Positions 36,878 through 45,703 of a DNA stretch of 64,000 nucleotides are shown here, piece after piece (position 1 is the stretch's first letter; every line of letters begins with the position of its first letter). This DNA comes from Pseudomonas prosekii (GTDB lineage Bacteria > Pseudomonadota > Gammaproteobacteria > Pseudomonadales > Pseudomonadaceae). The notes under the pieces were generated by a model, which made no database searches, was not told where the DNA came from, and saw only the letters and a list, made by a program, of their open reading frames with translations. The stretch is taken from contig NZ_LT629762.1 in NCBI RefSeq assembly GCF_900105155.1, positions 4,306,501 to 4,370,500 of the forward strand, read 5' to 3'. The position numbers and the translations under genes were made by a program.

Positions 36878-37756
36878 ATGATCGGGTTCACCGCACTCAA
36901 ACGTATTTTTCTCGCAGCGACCACGCTCTGCTTCGCGTCGCACGCGGCGGCAGCGGCATTGACGCTGGATGTCTACAACCCCGGCGAGCAGGCGATTTTC
37001 CCGGTGAGTTCGGTGCTGGTCAGCGGCGCGAAAGAGGCGATCCTGGTGGACGCACAGTTCGGCAAATCCCAGGCCGAACAACTGGTGCAAAAGATTCGCG
37101 CCAGCGGCAAACAGTTGACCACTATCTACATCAGCCACGGTGACCCGGATTACTACTTCGGCCTCGACACCCTGACCACCGCGTTCCCCAACGCGAAAGT
37201 GCTGGCCTCGCAGCCGACCGTCGATCACATCAAGCAAACCGTCGACGGCAAAATGGCGTTCTGGGGCCCGAAAATGGGCGCCGACGTGCCGGCCAAAACC
37301 ATCGTGCCGGGCGTGCTCAACGGCGACAGCCTGATGCTCGAAGGGCAAAAACTGCAAGTGATCGGCCTCGACAGCAAGCAGCCGGATCGCAGTTTTGTGT
37401 GGATTCCGTCGATCAAGGCTGTGGTCGGTGGCGTGGTCGTCGCCGAGAACATTCACGTGTGGATGGCCGATACGCAAACGGCGCAATCCCACGCAGACTG
37501 GCTGACCACGCTGCACTCGATCGAAACCCTGAAACCGAAAACCATCGTCCCCGGGCATTACTTGGGCGACAGCGCTGGTTCGTTGGCGGCGGTGCAATTT
37601 ACCGCTGAGTACATCAAGGCGTTCGATGAAGAAACCGCCAAGGCTGAAGACGCCGCTGAACTGATCGCCGCGATGAAAAAACGCTACCCGAACCTTGGCG
37701 AAGAAAGCTCGCTGGAGCTGAGCGCCAAAGTCGCCAAGGGTGAGATGAAGTGGTAA
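36878..37756 (+). CDS. Exported MBL-fold protein with an altered metal motif
   Basis: 292 residues with a signal peptide (FLAATTLCFASHAAAA) and a metallo-beta-lactamase-type fold (SVLVSGAKEAILVDAQFGKS; VIGLDSKQPDRSFVWIPS; TIVPGHYLGD). The canonical HxHxDH motif reads SHGDPDYYFG, so two of the three histidines are replaced (Asp and Tyr); the later GHYLGD His remains. This may be a Vmh-type variant with a different metal site or none. GGAG precedes the ATG at 36878. It is controlled probably by the divergent LysR. Substrate unknown. Confidence 0.83.
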   Translation: MIGFTALKRIFLAATTLCFASHAAAAALTLDVYNPGEQAIFPVSSVLVSGAKEAILVDAQFGKSQAEQLVQKIRASGKQLTTIYISHGDPDYYFGLDTLTTAFPNAKVLASQPTVDHIKQTVDGKMAFWGPKMGADVPAKTIVPGVLNGDSLMLEGQKLQVIGLDSKQPDRSFVWIPSIKAVVGGVVVAENIHVWMADTQTAQSHADWLTTLHSIETLKPKTIVPGHYLGDSAGSLAAVQFTAEYIKAFDEETAKAEDAAELIAAMKKRYPNLGEESSLELSAKVAKGEMKW

Positions 37757-37790
37757 CCGACTGATTAATGATCGCAGGAGAAGCGTTTTT

Positions 37791-37912
37791 TGTGGCGAGG
37801 GGGCTTGCCCCCGTCGGAGTGCGAAGCGCTCCCCTGCATTGTTTTTCAGCGACACCGTGTCTGCAGGTGCTGCAACTGCTTCGCCGCCAACGCAGGCAAG
37901 CCGCCTCGCCAA
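37791..37912. repeat. REPIN of the third class (partly decayed)
   Basis: Left arm TGTGGCGAGGGGGCTTGCCC at 37791 and a mutated right arm (AGGCAAGCCGCCTCGCCA at about 37884-37905). It fills most of the 209-bp spacer upstream of the NmrA-like gene. Confidence 0.75.
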
Positions 37913-37965
37913 GTGCAGTGCCACTCAACCGATCAAACGTACATTCACGCCAACTGGAGAACGTC

Positions 37966-38580
37966 ATGAGCAAAATCGCAATCATCGGGGCCACCGGTCG
38001 TGCCGGTAGCCAATTGTTGGAAGAAGCCCTGCGTCGTGGTCACAGCGTCACCGCGATCGCGCGTGACACCGCGAAGATCGGCGCGCGGGCCGGGGTGGTC
38101 AGCAAGAATGTCGATGCGCTGGATGCCGAGGCGCTGCAAGCGGCAATCGCCGGGCATGACGTGGTGATCAGCGCCGCGCATTTTGCGACGTTGCCGGCCA
38201 GCGCGGTGATCGGTCCGGTGAAAAACGCCGGGGTCAAACGCCTGTTGGTCGTGGGTGGCGCCGGTTCGTTGTTGCTGCCCGATGGTGGTCGGGTGATCGA
38301 CAGCGAAGGCTTCCCGGAGGAATACAAAGCCGAGGCGAGCGCCGGGGCGTTGTTTCTGCAAAACCTGCGTCAGGAACAGCAACTGGATTGGACGTTTGTG
38401 TCGCCGTCGGCAGAGTTTGTTGAAGGTGAGCGCACAGGCACATTCCGCATCGGCAAGGACGATTTGCTGGTGAGCGCACAAGGGCGCAGCTGGATCACCT
38501 TTGCCGATTACGCGATTGCGCTGCTGGACGAAGTGCAAGAGCCGAAGCATTCGCGGCAGCGGTTTGCAGTCGGATACTGA
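37966..38580 (+). CDS. NmrA/YwnB-like NAD(P)-binding oxidoreductase
   Basis: 204 residues starting MSKIAIIGATGRAGSQLLEE (GxxGxxG Rossmann motif), with VVGGAGSLLLPDGGR and TFVSPSAEF segments typical of atypical SDRs of the NmrA/YwnB group, which often sense NAD(P) redox or act on quinones. GGAG lies about 8 nt before the ATG at 37966. Function unproven. It is followed by class II REP debris and the convergent LysR gene. Confidence 0.83.
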   Translation: MSKIAIIGATGRAGSQLLEEALRRGHSVTAIARDTAKIGARAGVVSKNVDALDAEALQAAIAGHDVVISAAHFATLPASAVIGPVKNAGVKRLLVVGGAGSLLLPDGGRVIDSEGFPEEYKAEASAGALFLQNLRQEQQLDWTFVSPSAEFVEGERTGTFRIGKDDLLVSAQGRSWITFADYAIALLDEVQEPKHSRQRFAVGY

Positions 38581-38599
38581 TCCCGCAACACCACAACCC

Positions 38600-38712
38600 T
38601 GTAGCAGCTGGCGAAGCCTGCGTTCGTCTGCGCAGCAGTCGTAAACCCGGTATTCACGGTTCTGATGATCGTTCCCACGCTCTGCGTCCCATTGGAACGT
38701 GGCAACGATCAG
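38600..38712. repeat. Class II REP half plus GTTCCCACG inverted repeat
   Basis: TGTAGCAGCTGGCGAAGCCT at about 38600 is a single class II REP arm. It is followed by the inverted repeat GATCGTTCCCACGCTCTGCG... with GAACGTGGCAACGATC (38668-38711), which could also act as a terminator for the two convergent genes. Confidence 0.7.
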
Positions 38713-39590
38713 CGTATGGCGGCCTGCGCCACCAACCATCCCAACAATTCCTGCAACTTCGGCGAAGGTGCCGGTTTCTGCGGCAACACCAAGTAATAAG
38801 CCGCCCCGGTTTTCACCTTCAGATCAAACGGCGTGACCAGCCGCCCGGCGCTCAGGTCATCGCCGATCAGTGCCCAATCGCCAATTGCCACGCCGGTTCC
38901 TTGCGACGCCATCGACATCGCCAGGTCCAACGTTTCAAAGTGCTGGCCCTTGCTGACATTGCTCAAATGCACATCGGCGTGCGCCAGCCAGGCCTTCCAG
39001 TCATGCTCATCGCGCGTCGGGTGCAGCAACATGTGTTGCTGCAGATCCTGCGGCGTGCGCAGCGGCACCGGCCCCTGCAGATACGGCGCCGAACACATCG
39101 GCGTCAGTTGTTCATCGAACAAGCGTTGCGCCGCCAGCGAAGCCTGCGGTGGCGCGCCGTAAACCACCGCTGCGTCAAATTGCTCGCGGTGAAAATCGAC
39201 GCCATGGCGCACCGTCGTCGTCAGCTCCACCGGCACGTCCGGGCGTTCCTTTTGCCACTGCATCAAACGCGGCAACAACCAGCGCATCACGCATGTCGGC
39301 GCCTTCAGTTGCAGGGTTTCGCGCTTCTCGCCGATCTGCTCGACAGCCTCGCCGACCAGCGCAAAAACCTGCTGCACCCGCGGCAGCCATTCGCGTCCTT
39401 CAGCGGTCAGCGCCAGGCCTCGGGCCTGGCGAATGAACAACGCATAACCGAGATGACTTTCGAGCCCGGCGATCTGCCGGCTCACCGCGCCTTGGGTGAT
39501 GTGCAACTGTTCGGCGGCCCGGGTGAAGTTGCAGCACTGCGCGGTGATCAGAAAAGTGTGCAGCGCGGGCAGGGGAGGCAGTCGTTTCAT
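38709..39590 (-). CDS. LysR-type regulator (GcvA-like)
   Basis: 293 residues: DNA-binding helix (LPALHTFLITAQCCNFTRAA; LHITQGAVSRQIAGLESHLG) followed by the substrate-binding domain with APTCVMRWLLPRL, a GcvA-subgroup feature. It is divergent from the decarboxylase-aldehyde dehydrogenase operon and probably controls it. Effector unknown, perhaps a basic amino-acid or 2-oxo-acid metabolite. Confidence 0.87.
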   Translation of the reverse strand: MKRLPPLPALHTFLITAQCCNFTRAAEQLHITQGAVSRQIAGLESHLGYALFIRQARGLALTAEGREWLPRVQQVFALVGEAVEQIGEKRETLQLKAPTCVMRWLLPRLMQWQKERPDVPVELTTTVRHGVDFHREQFDAAVVYGAPPQASLAAQRLFDEQLTPMCSAPYLQGPVPLRTPQDLQQHMLLHPTRDEHDWKAWLAHADVHLSNVSKGQHFETLDLAMSMASQGTGVAIGDWALIGDDLSAGRLVTPFDLKVKTGAAYYLVLPQKPAPSPKLQELLGWLVAQAAIR

Positions 39591-39749
39591 GAGAACCCAA
39601 GGTATGACGTAAGGACATGGCTAGTATGACTTTTTATCCATTGTTGCGACTACGTGCCGCCCGTTCCAATGAGGCCATCCCTGGGTTTGCCGACGCATCA
39701 TAAACACTGCGCGGGCCCGGCGTCTCAAACGAACAGGAAGGGCAAAGAC

Positions 39750-41387
39750 ATGGCGACGTGCGGCGAAGTGTTGGTCAAGTTACTCGAAGCTTACGGCGTC
39801 GAGCAGGTGTTCGGCATTCCCGGCGTGCACACCGTCGAGCTGTACCGCGGGCTCGCCCGTTCGAGTATCCGCCACGTCACGCCGCGTCACGAACAGGGCG
39901 CCGGGTTCATGGCCGACGGCTACGCGCGCACCCGCGGCAAGCCGGGCGTGTGCTTCATCATCACCGGCCCGGGCATGACCAACATCACCACGGCGATGGG
40001 CCAGGCTTACGCCGATTCGATCCCGATGCTGGTGATCTCCAGCGTGCAGACGCGCAGTCAATTGGGCGGCGGTCGCGGCAAATTGCACGAACTGCCGAAC
40101 CAGAGCGCTCTGGTTGGCGGCGTCGCGGCGTTCTCTCACACATTGATGTCGGCCGCGGAATTACCTGGCGTGTTGGCCCGCGCGTTTGCGCTGTTCCAGG
40201 CCGGTCGCCCGCGCCCGGTGCACATCGAAATTCCCTTGGATGTGTTGGTCGAAGAGGCTGACGAATTGCTCGCCAGCGTTGCGGTCAATATCGACCGCGC
40301 CGGTGCCGCGCCGGGCGCTGTCAGCCGCATGAGCGGATTGCTGGCCACGGCGCAACGGCCGTTGATTCTTGCCGGTGGCGGCGCCATCGACGCGGCTGCC
40401 GAGCTGACCGCGCTGGCCGAAATGCTCGACGCGCCAGTCGCGCTGACCATCAATGCCAAAGGCATGCTTGCCGCCAATCACCCGCTGCTGATCGGCTCGA
40501 CCCAAAGTCTGGTCGCCACCCGCGCCTTGGTCGCCGAGGCTGACGTGGTGCTGGCGATCGGCACCGAACTGGCCGAAACCGACTACGACGTGACCTTCGC
40601 CGGCGGTTTTGAAATCCCCGGCAAACTGCTGCGCGTCGACATCGACCCGGACCAGACCGTACGCAACTATCCGCCGCACGTGGCGCTGGTCTCGGATTCG
40701 CGCAATGCCGCGCAGGCCTTGCTCTCAGCACTCTCGCAGCAGTCGCTGGCCGACCGCCGCAGCGATTGGGGCCAAGTGCGGGCCGCGCGTTTGCGCGAGG
40801 AGCTGGCGGCCACGTGGGATGCGCCGACAGTCGCGCAAACGCTGTTTCTCGAAACCGTTCTGGATGAATTGCCGGACGCAGTATTCGTCGGCGATTCGAC
40901 GCAACCGGTGTACACCGGCAACCTGACGTTCAACCCGCAGCGACCGCGCCGCTGGTTCAATTCATCGACCGGTTACGGCACCTTGGGTTATGCCTTGCCG
41001 GCGGCGATTGGCGCATGGCTCGGTGGCCACATCGAGGTCGGCTCGCGGCCGTCGGTGGTGTGCCTGATCGGCGACGGCGGCCTGCAATTTACCCTGCCGG
41101 AACTGGCCAGCGCCGTCGAGGCGAGCACGCCGGTGATTATCCTGTTGTGGAATAACCAGGGCTACGAAGAAATCAAAAAATACATGGTCAACCGCGACAT
41201 CGAACCGGTCGGCGTGGACATTTACACCCCGGACTTTATCGGCGTGGCCAAGGCATTAGGCTGCGCGGCGGAAGCGGTCAGCGGCGTCGAAACCCTGCGC
41301 CACGCTCTGCGCGCAGCAACGGATCGCCAAGGCCCGACGTTGATTGAAATCGATCAGGCGCAGTGGATGACGGCGGTGGCGAAATGA
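39750..41387 (+). CDS. ThDP-dependent 2-oxo-acid decarboxylase (AruI-like)
   Basis: 545 residues of the acetolactate-synthase-like superfamily: catalytic Glu in RHEQGAGFMADGYARTRG, ThDP-binding motif from GDGGLQFTLPELASAVEA to WNNQGYEE. The closest remembered type is 5-guanidino-2-oxopentanoate decarboxylase (AruI) of the arginine transaminase route, which turns 2-ketoarginine into 4-guanidinobutyraldehyde. The downstream aldehyde dehydrogenase fits such a step, but the usual AruH aminotransferase is not in the window, so substrate identity is inferred. AGGAAGGG precedes the ATG; its stop codon overlaps the next gene. Confidence 0.8.
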   Translation: MATCGEVLVKLLEAYGVEQVFGIPGVHTVELYRGLARSSIRHVTPRHEQGAGFMADGYARTRGKPGVCFIITGPGMTNITTAMGQAYADSIPMLVISSVQTRSQLGGGRGKLHELPNQSALVGGVAAFSHTLMSAAELPGVLARAFALFQAGRPRPVHIEIPLDVLVEEADELLASVAVNIDRAGAAPGAVSRMSGLLATAQRPLILAGGGAIDAAAELTALAEMLDAPVALTINAKGMLAANHPLLIGSTQSLVATRALVAEADVVLAIGTELAETDYDVTFAGGFEIPGKLLRVDIDPDQTVRNYPPHVALVSDSRNAAQALLSALSQQSLADRRSDWGQVRAARLREELAATWDAPTVAQTLFLETVLDELPDAVFVGDSTQPVYTGNLTFNPQRPRRWFNSSTGYGTLGYALPAAIGAWLGGHIEVGSRPSVVCLIGDGGLQFTLPELASAVEASTPVIILLWNNQGYEEIKKYMVNRDIEPVGVDIYTPDFIGVAKALGCAAEAVSGVETLRHALRAATDRQGPTLIEIDQAQWMTAVAK

Positions 41388-42832
41388 ATTTTCCGACGAC
41401 GTTGGACGGCCTCTACATCAATGGCCGATGGTCCGCTGGCAGCGAACATCTGCGAGTAATCAACCCGGCCACCGAGGCGTTGCTGACCACGGTCAATGGC
41501 GGCGATCAAACATCCGTCGATCAAGCCGTCAGCGCTGCGACCCACGCCTTCAAGGACTGGTCGCAAACCAGCGGCAGCCAGCGTGCGGTGATTCTGCGGC
41601 GCATCGCTGCGGGCGTCGCGGCGGGGCGCGAGCAACTGATGCAGTTGCAAGCGAGCAACAACGGCAAACCGCTGTTCGAAGCGGCGATTGACGTCGATGA
41701 CGTGATCGCCACGTTCGAGTATTACGCCGGTCTCGCCGAAGCGCTGGACGCCAAACAAGACAGTCGCATCGAACTGCCAACCGAGGACTTCAGCGCTCGT
41801 TTGCGCCGTGAACCGTGCGGTGTGGTCGGCCTGATCGTGCCGTGGAATTTCCCGATGGTCACCACTGCGTGGAAACTCGCCCCGGCGCTGGCTGCCGGTT
41901 GCTGCGTGGTGCTGAAACCGTCGGAAGTCACGCCGCTGCCGGAGCTGCAATTGGCCGCGATTATCGCCGCAGCCGGGTTGCCCGATGGCGTGTTCAACCT
42001 GGTCTGCGGCACCGGTCTGGCAGTCGGCGCGCCGTTGTCGGCGGATCCGCGAATCGCCAAGATCTCCTTCACCGGCAGCAACGCGGTTGGCGTGCAAGTG
42101 ATGCAACGCGCAGCAGAAACGGTGAAGGGCGTCAGCCTCGAACTCGGCGGCAAGTCCTCGTTGCTGGTGCTCAAGGACGCTGACATTGAGTTGGCCGTGG
42201 AGCTTGCGTGCGGCGGCGGTTTTTTCAACGCGGGGCAGATGTGTTCCGCCACCAGTCGGGTGTTGGTCGCCGATGAACTGGCGGACGAATTCCTCCTGCG
42301 TTTGCAGACCCGCGCCGAAGCGATTCGCGTCGCCGACCCGTTCGACCCGAACGTCGAAATGGGCGCGCTGGTCAATCAGGCGCAATACCAGCGAGTGCTT
42401 GGCCACATTGATCGCGGGTTGAGCAGTGGCGCCAAATTGATCTGCGGCGGCAATCGTCCGGCGAATCTGCCGCGCGGCTACTTTTTGCAGCCGACGGTGT
42501 TCACCGAAGTGCCGCTGGACAGCGCGCTGTGGTGCGAGGAGATTTTCGGCCCGGTGCTTTGCGTGCGCAGTTTTGCCTCGGAAGCCGAAGCGATTGCCTT
42601 GGCCAACGACAGCCCATTCGGCTTGGTCGCCAGCGTGGTCACGGGTGATGGCGCGGCGGCGGATCGCGTGGCGAATGCTCTGCAAGCCGGGTTGGTGTGG
42701 ATCAACGCGCCGCAAGTGATTTTTCCGCAAACCGCGTGGGGCGGCTACAAGCAGAGCAGCATTGGCCGCGAGTTAGGCCCGTGGGGGTTGCAGGCGTTCC
42801 AGGAAATCAAACACGTGATCCGCGCCGTATAA
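41384..42832 (+). CDS. Aldehyde dehydrogenase, betaine/guanidinobutyraldehyde type
   Basis: 482 residues of the NAD(P)-dependent ALDH family: PWNFPM and GFTGSNAVG-type cofactor loop (ISFTGSNAVG), catalytic Glu in SLELGGKSS, catalytic Cys in FFNAGQMCSATSRV, and a C-terminal WGGYKQSSIGRELGPWG. The closest relatives in memory are betaine and 4-aminobutyraldehyde dehydrogenases. Its ATG overlaps the decarboxylase stop codon (ATGA), so the two act together: 2-oxo acid to aldehyde to acid. Substrate is inferred from that pairing. Confidence 0.88.
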   Translation: MNFPTTLDGLYINGRWSAGSEHLRVINPATEALLTTVNGGDQTSVDQAVSAATHAFKDWSQTSGSQRAVILRRIAAGVAAGREQLMQLQASNNGKPLFEAAIDVDDVIATFEYYAGLAEALDAKQDSRIELPTEDFSARLRREPCGVVGLIVPWNFPMVTTAWKLAPALAAGCCVVLKPSEVTPLPELQLAAIIAAAGLPDGVFNLVCGTGLAVGAPLSADPRIAKISFTGSNAVGVQVMQRAAETVKGVSLELGGKSSLLVLKDADIELAVELACGGGFFNAGQMCSATSRVLVADELADEFLLRLQTRAEAIRVADPFDPNVEMGALVNQAQYQRVLGHIDRGLSSGAKLICGGNRPANLPRGYFLQPTVFTEVPLDSALWCEEIFGPVLCVRSFASEAEAIALANDSPFGLVASVVTGDGAAADRVANALQAGLVWINAPQVIFPQTAWGGYKQSSIGRELGPWGLQAFQEIKHVIRAV

Positions 42833-42838
42833 AAAACC

Positions 42839-42930
42839 TGTGGGAGCAAGGCTTGCCCGCGAAGGCGTCATTTCATCCAGCATCGACGTTGGATCTGCAA
42901 TTGCCATCGCGGGCAAGCCATGCTCCCACA
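42839..42930. repeat. REPIN (class I REP pair)
   Basis: An inverted pair from TGTGGGAGCAAGGCTTGCCC to GGGCAAGCCATGCTCCCACA between the convergent ALDH and AraC genes. Confidence 0.9.
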
Positions 42931-42934
42931 CGAG

Positions 42935-43864
42935 TTACACCGTCAGGCGCAAACGCGCGAGGTCACGCAGTGGCGGGGCGCCGAACAAGCGGCTGTACTC
43001 GCGACTGAATTGCGACGGGCTTTCGTAGCCGACGCGATAACCGGCCGCCGAGGCTTCCAACCCTTCGGCGAGCATCAGCCGCCGCGCTTCCTGCAAGCGC
43101 AATTGCTTCTGATATTGCAGCGGGCTCATCGCCGTCATGGCTTTGAAGCGGTGATGCAACGTCGACACGCTGAGGTTCACTTCTTTCGCCAGATCATCAA
43201 TGCGCAGCGGCTGCTCATAGTGGCCGTTGAGCCATTTGATCGCCTGGCTGATGCGATGGCTCTGGCTGTTGGCGATGGCGATTTCATACAGCCGATGACC
43301 CTGCTGGCTGCGCAGCAAGCGATAGAGAATCTCGCGGCGAATCAGCGGCGCGAGCATGGCGATGTCTTTTGGGGTGTCGAGCAGGCGGGTCAGGCGCAGC
43401 ACGGCGTCGAGCATCGCGGTGTCCAGCCGTTCAACGTACAAGCCGCGCCCGGTCGGCCGGGTCGGGACGCCCATCGGCCCGGCGTCGGCGATCAGCGCGG
43501 TGATTTCCGCCGGGTCGATGTCCAGGCGCACGGCGAGGATTGGCTCTTCGGACGTGACATTCACCACGCGCCCGGTCAGCGGCATCGAAACCGAAACCAC
43601 CAGGTAATTCAGCGGATCGTAGTTGAACACTTCATCGGCCAGCTGAACTTCCTTGCGCCCCTGCGCCATGATGCACAGCGCCGGTTGCGCGAGCACCGGG
43701 GCGAACTGATGGGTTTTGCTGTAGCGCGACATGAACAGCGAATCGACCGCTGTGGCGTAGTTGCCATCCTCGGCGGTGTTGCGGCTGATGATCGCCGCCA
43801 GTTCCTCGCGCTGCTTCTCCAGGTCGGCGTCCAGCGGCGCTGCAAGGTGATCGAACGACGACAT
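42935..43864 (-). CDS. AraC-family regulator with AraC_N domain
   Basis: 309 residues: N-terminal AraC_N-type domain (about 20-170; e.g. ALCIMAQGRKEVQLADEVFN) and C-terminal double helix-turn-helix (RIDDLAKEVNLSVSTLHHRF; GYRVGYESPSQFSREYSRLF). Members often regulate oxidoreductase genes; the target here is not evident. Its upstream region (43865-44219) shows no gene. Confidence 0.87.
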   Translation of the reverse strand: MSSFDHLAAPLDADLEKQREELAAIISRNTAEDGNYATAVDSLFMSRYSKTHQFAPVLAQPALCIMAQGRKEVQLADEVFNYDPLNYLVVSVSMPLTGRVVNVTSEEPILAVRLDIDPAEITALIADAGPMGVPTRPTGRGLYVERLDTAMLDAVLRLTRLLDTPKDIAMLAPLIRREILYRLLRSQQGHRLYEIAIANSQSHRISQAIKWLNGHYEQPLRIDDLAKEVNLSVSTLHHRFKAMTAMSPLQYQKQLRLQEARRLMLAEGLEASAAGYRVGYESPSQFSREYSRLFGAPPLRDLARLRLTV

Positions 43865-44219
43865 GCGGACATCCTCGGTGAGGGGCGGTTGGGCGATGGT
43901 AATGGCCAGAGCTTATGTTTGTGCAAGTCCGGGCGCTAGACACATCCTGCCTGATGCTTGCCTGATTCTGCATGGGGTTATTTCAGCGCGTTGCCGCAGC
44001 AAGGGCATCGGTGGAAAACTTGCTTGAAATCGCGAGGTTACCCAGAAGTTACTCAACGGGCCCCTCTGGCGCGGCGTTTCAGGCGGTTTTGCGCAGCCCC
44101 GCAGGATTGTGCAAAAAGCCGGCAGGAATCGACTAACGGCCAGCGCGCCGCGCCGCCTAACCTTGGATCCTGTCGCAGCCCGCCCCTGGCTGCCACGCAA
44201 CTCCTTGGGAGGGTTGAAT
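43865..44219. other. 355-bp intergenic region without recognised gene
   Basis: The region between the AraC gene and the monooxygenase-like gene contains only short frames without ribosome-binding sites or family resemblance. It presumably holds the two divergent promoters. A strong GGGAGGG ribosome-binding site for the downstream gene ends it. Confidence 0.6.
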
Positions 44220-44573
44220 ATGTCTACGCAGATTCCCGTCAGTCACATGGCTTTCGTTCGTGCCCGCGCCGGGCGTTCCGCAGAACTCGGTGCGCGCCTG
44301 AGCGCATTGATCGAGCCGTCCCGCTCGGCCAGCGGTTGCCTGAGCTTTGCCCTGCAACATTCACAATGCGATCCGGACCTGTGGCTGGTGTCCGGTTTCT
44401 GGACCCATCAACAAGCGATGACCGCGTACTTCAGCACGCCGGCGATGCAGATTTTTTCCGAGTTGGTGCAGGATCTGGTGGTCAACAGCCTGGATTTCCA
44501 CACCTTCAAGGATGTCTCGGCGGCGCAGGCGCTTGGTCAGACCAAAGCACAGGTGCACAAACTGGTCGGTTGA
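44220..44573 (+). CDS. ABM-type (antibiotic biosynthesis monooxygenase) small protein
   Basis: 117 residues with the dimeric ferredoxin-like fold pattern of ABM proteins: MAFVRARAGRSAELGARLSA, then SFALQHSQCDPDLWLVSGFW and a TAYFSTPAMQIF helix. The family includes quinone-forming monooxygenases and signalling proteins such as LsrG. GGGAGGG precedes the ATG at 44220. Function unknown. Confidence 0.78.
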   Translation: MSTQIPVSHMAFVRARAGRSAELGARLSALIEPSRSASGCLSFALQHSQCDPDLWLVSGFWTHQQAMTAYFSTPAMQIFSELVQDLVVNSLDFHTFKDVSAAQALGQTKAQVHKLVG

Positions 44574-44614
44574 GGGTTTAATGGCGACATTCTCAGTCAG
44601 CCAGGATCCGCGAC

Positions 44615-44845
44615 ATGGCACGCAAAGCCTTTGAAACCTTCGAAGCCGTATCTGCCGTAGTACCGCGCGAAGGCGGTTATTACGCCGCGATTGCGACCAA
44701 AGCCATCGGTGGCAGCGGCGCGCCGCGCTTTCACAAGCTGCTCGAAGAGCAAACGTTCACCACGGCCCGCGAAGCCGACGACGCCGCCGCGCTGGAGCTG
44801 GTCAAGCTCAAAGGCGTCAGCGAAGACGGCGATTTGATCTGGTGA
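44615..44845 (+). CDS. Conserved small hypothetical protein
   Basis: 76 residues beginning MARKAFETFEAVSAVVPREG; acidic overall with an FHKLLEEQTFTTAREADDAA helix region and no signal or membrane segment. AGGA precedes the ATG at 44615. It follows the ABM gene by 41 bp and stops 1 bp before the end of the convergent flavin reductase gene. Probably a cytosolic protein conserved in pseudomonads (memory), function unknown. Confidence 0.65.
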   Translation: MARKAFETFEAVSAVVPREGGYYAAIATKAIGGSGAPRFHKLLEEQTFTTAREADDAAALELVKLKGVSEDGDLIW

Positions 44846-44846
44846 G

Positions 44847-45473
44847 CTACTTCGCCCCCGGGCGATACATTTTGAACAATGCCTCTGGCCCCAGCTGAAA
44901 GTAATCCGCCGGCCCGCCGCCGCGCAGAATCGGTTCTGCCGCGGCGGTGTCGTACACCCCATCCTTCAACAGCCACTTGGCGATATGCACGGCGACCACT
45001 TCGCCGAGAATCAGCCAGCTCGGCACCACATCGCCATCCGCGCGCTGCAACTGAATGATCTGCGTGACCTTGCACTCGAAGGACACCGGGCTTTCGGCGA
45101 CCCGTGGCACCTGAATGATTTTCGACGCGGCGGGGGTCAACCCTGCCAGTTCAAATTCGTTGACCTGTGGACCGACCATTGCGCAGCTCTGGTTCATTTG
45201 CTCGGCGAGCGGGCGGGTGGCCAGGTTCCAGGCGAATTCGCCGGTCTGTTCGATGTTGTTGAGGCTGTCTTTGCGCCCGACGCTGCAGAAGCCAATGATC
45301 GGCGGAATGTAGTTGAACGCGTTGAAGAAGCTGTACGGCGCCAGGTTCAGGTGACCTTCGGCATCCTGCGAGGAAATCCAGCCAATCGGCCGCGGGCCGA
45401 CAATCGCGTTGAACGGGTCGTGCGGCAGGCCGTGGCCGTTGGCGGGTTCGTAATAGTGGATGTCGTCGGGCAT
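44847..45473 (-). CDS. Flavin reductase family protein
   Basis: 208 residues with the FMN-binding split-barrel pattern of the flavoredoxin/DIM6-NTAB family: FNAIVGPRPIGWISSQDAEG, NLAPYSFFNAFNYIPPIIGF, and FAWNLATRPLAEQM. Such proteins supply reduced flavin or act on flavins in the cytosol. AGGAA with 9-nt spacing supports the ATG at 45473; the longer in-frame extension runs into a REPIN. Confidence 0.84.
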   Translation of the reverse strand: MPDDIHYYEPANGHGLPHDPFNAIVGPRPIGWISSQDAEGHLNLAPYSFFNAFNYIPPIIGFCSVGRKDSLNNIEQTGEFAWNLATRPLAEQMNQSCAMVGPQVNEFELAGLTPAASKIIQVPRVAESPVSFECKVTQIIQLQRADGDVVPSWLILGEVVAVHIAKWLLKDGVYDTAAAEPILRGGGPADYFQLGPEALFKMYRPGAK

Positions 45474-45531
45474 GCGCGGGTTCCTGCGAGCGGTGTTTGG
45501 GGGAGGGTTGTCATAGTGCAAGGCATGACCC

Positions 45532-45622
45532 TGTGGGAGCAAGGCTTGCCCGCGATGAGGTCGGCACAGTCGACATCGGGGTGGTAGATAAATCGCCATC
45601 GCGGGCAAGCCTTGCTCCCACA
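45532..45622. repeat. REPIN (class I REP pair)
   Basis: An inverted pair from TGTGGGAGCAAGGCTTGCCC to GGGCAAGCCTTGCTCCCACA upstream of the flavin reductase gene. Confidence 0.9.
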
Positions 45623-45664
45623 AATGTGCAGATTTCGACATTCTCATTCCCCCAGAAACGACTA

Positions 45665-45684
45665 AGCCCGGCCGAGGCCGGGCT
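45665..45684 (-). terminator. Terminator-like hairpin after the repeat-peptide gene
   Basis: AGCCCGGCC / GGCCGGGCT, a 9-bp stem directly downstream of the stop codon at 45704; the trailing T tract is short. Confidence 0.65.
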
Positions 45685-45703
45685 GTGATGCCGCATTTGT
45701 TGC

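Noticed and set aside
37225-37452. Antisense frames within the MBL-fold gene
   Set aside because: No initiation signals; the sense protein has a signal peptide and a coherent fold.
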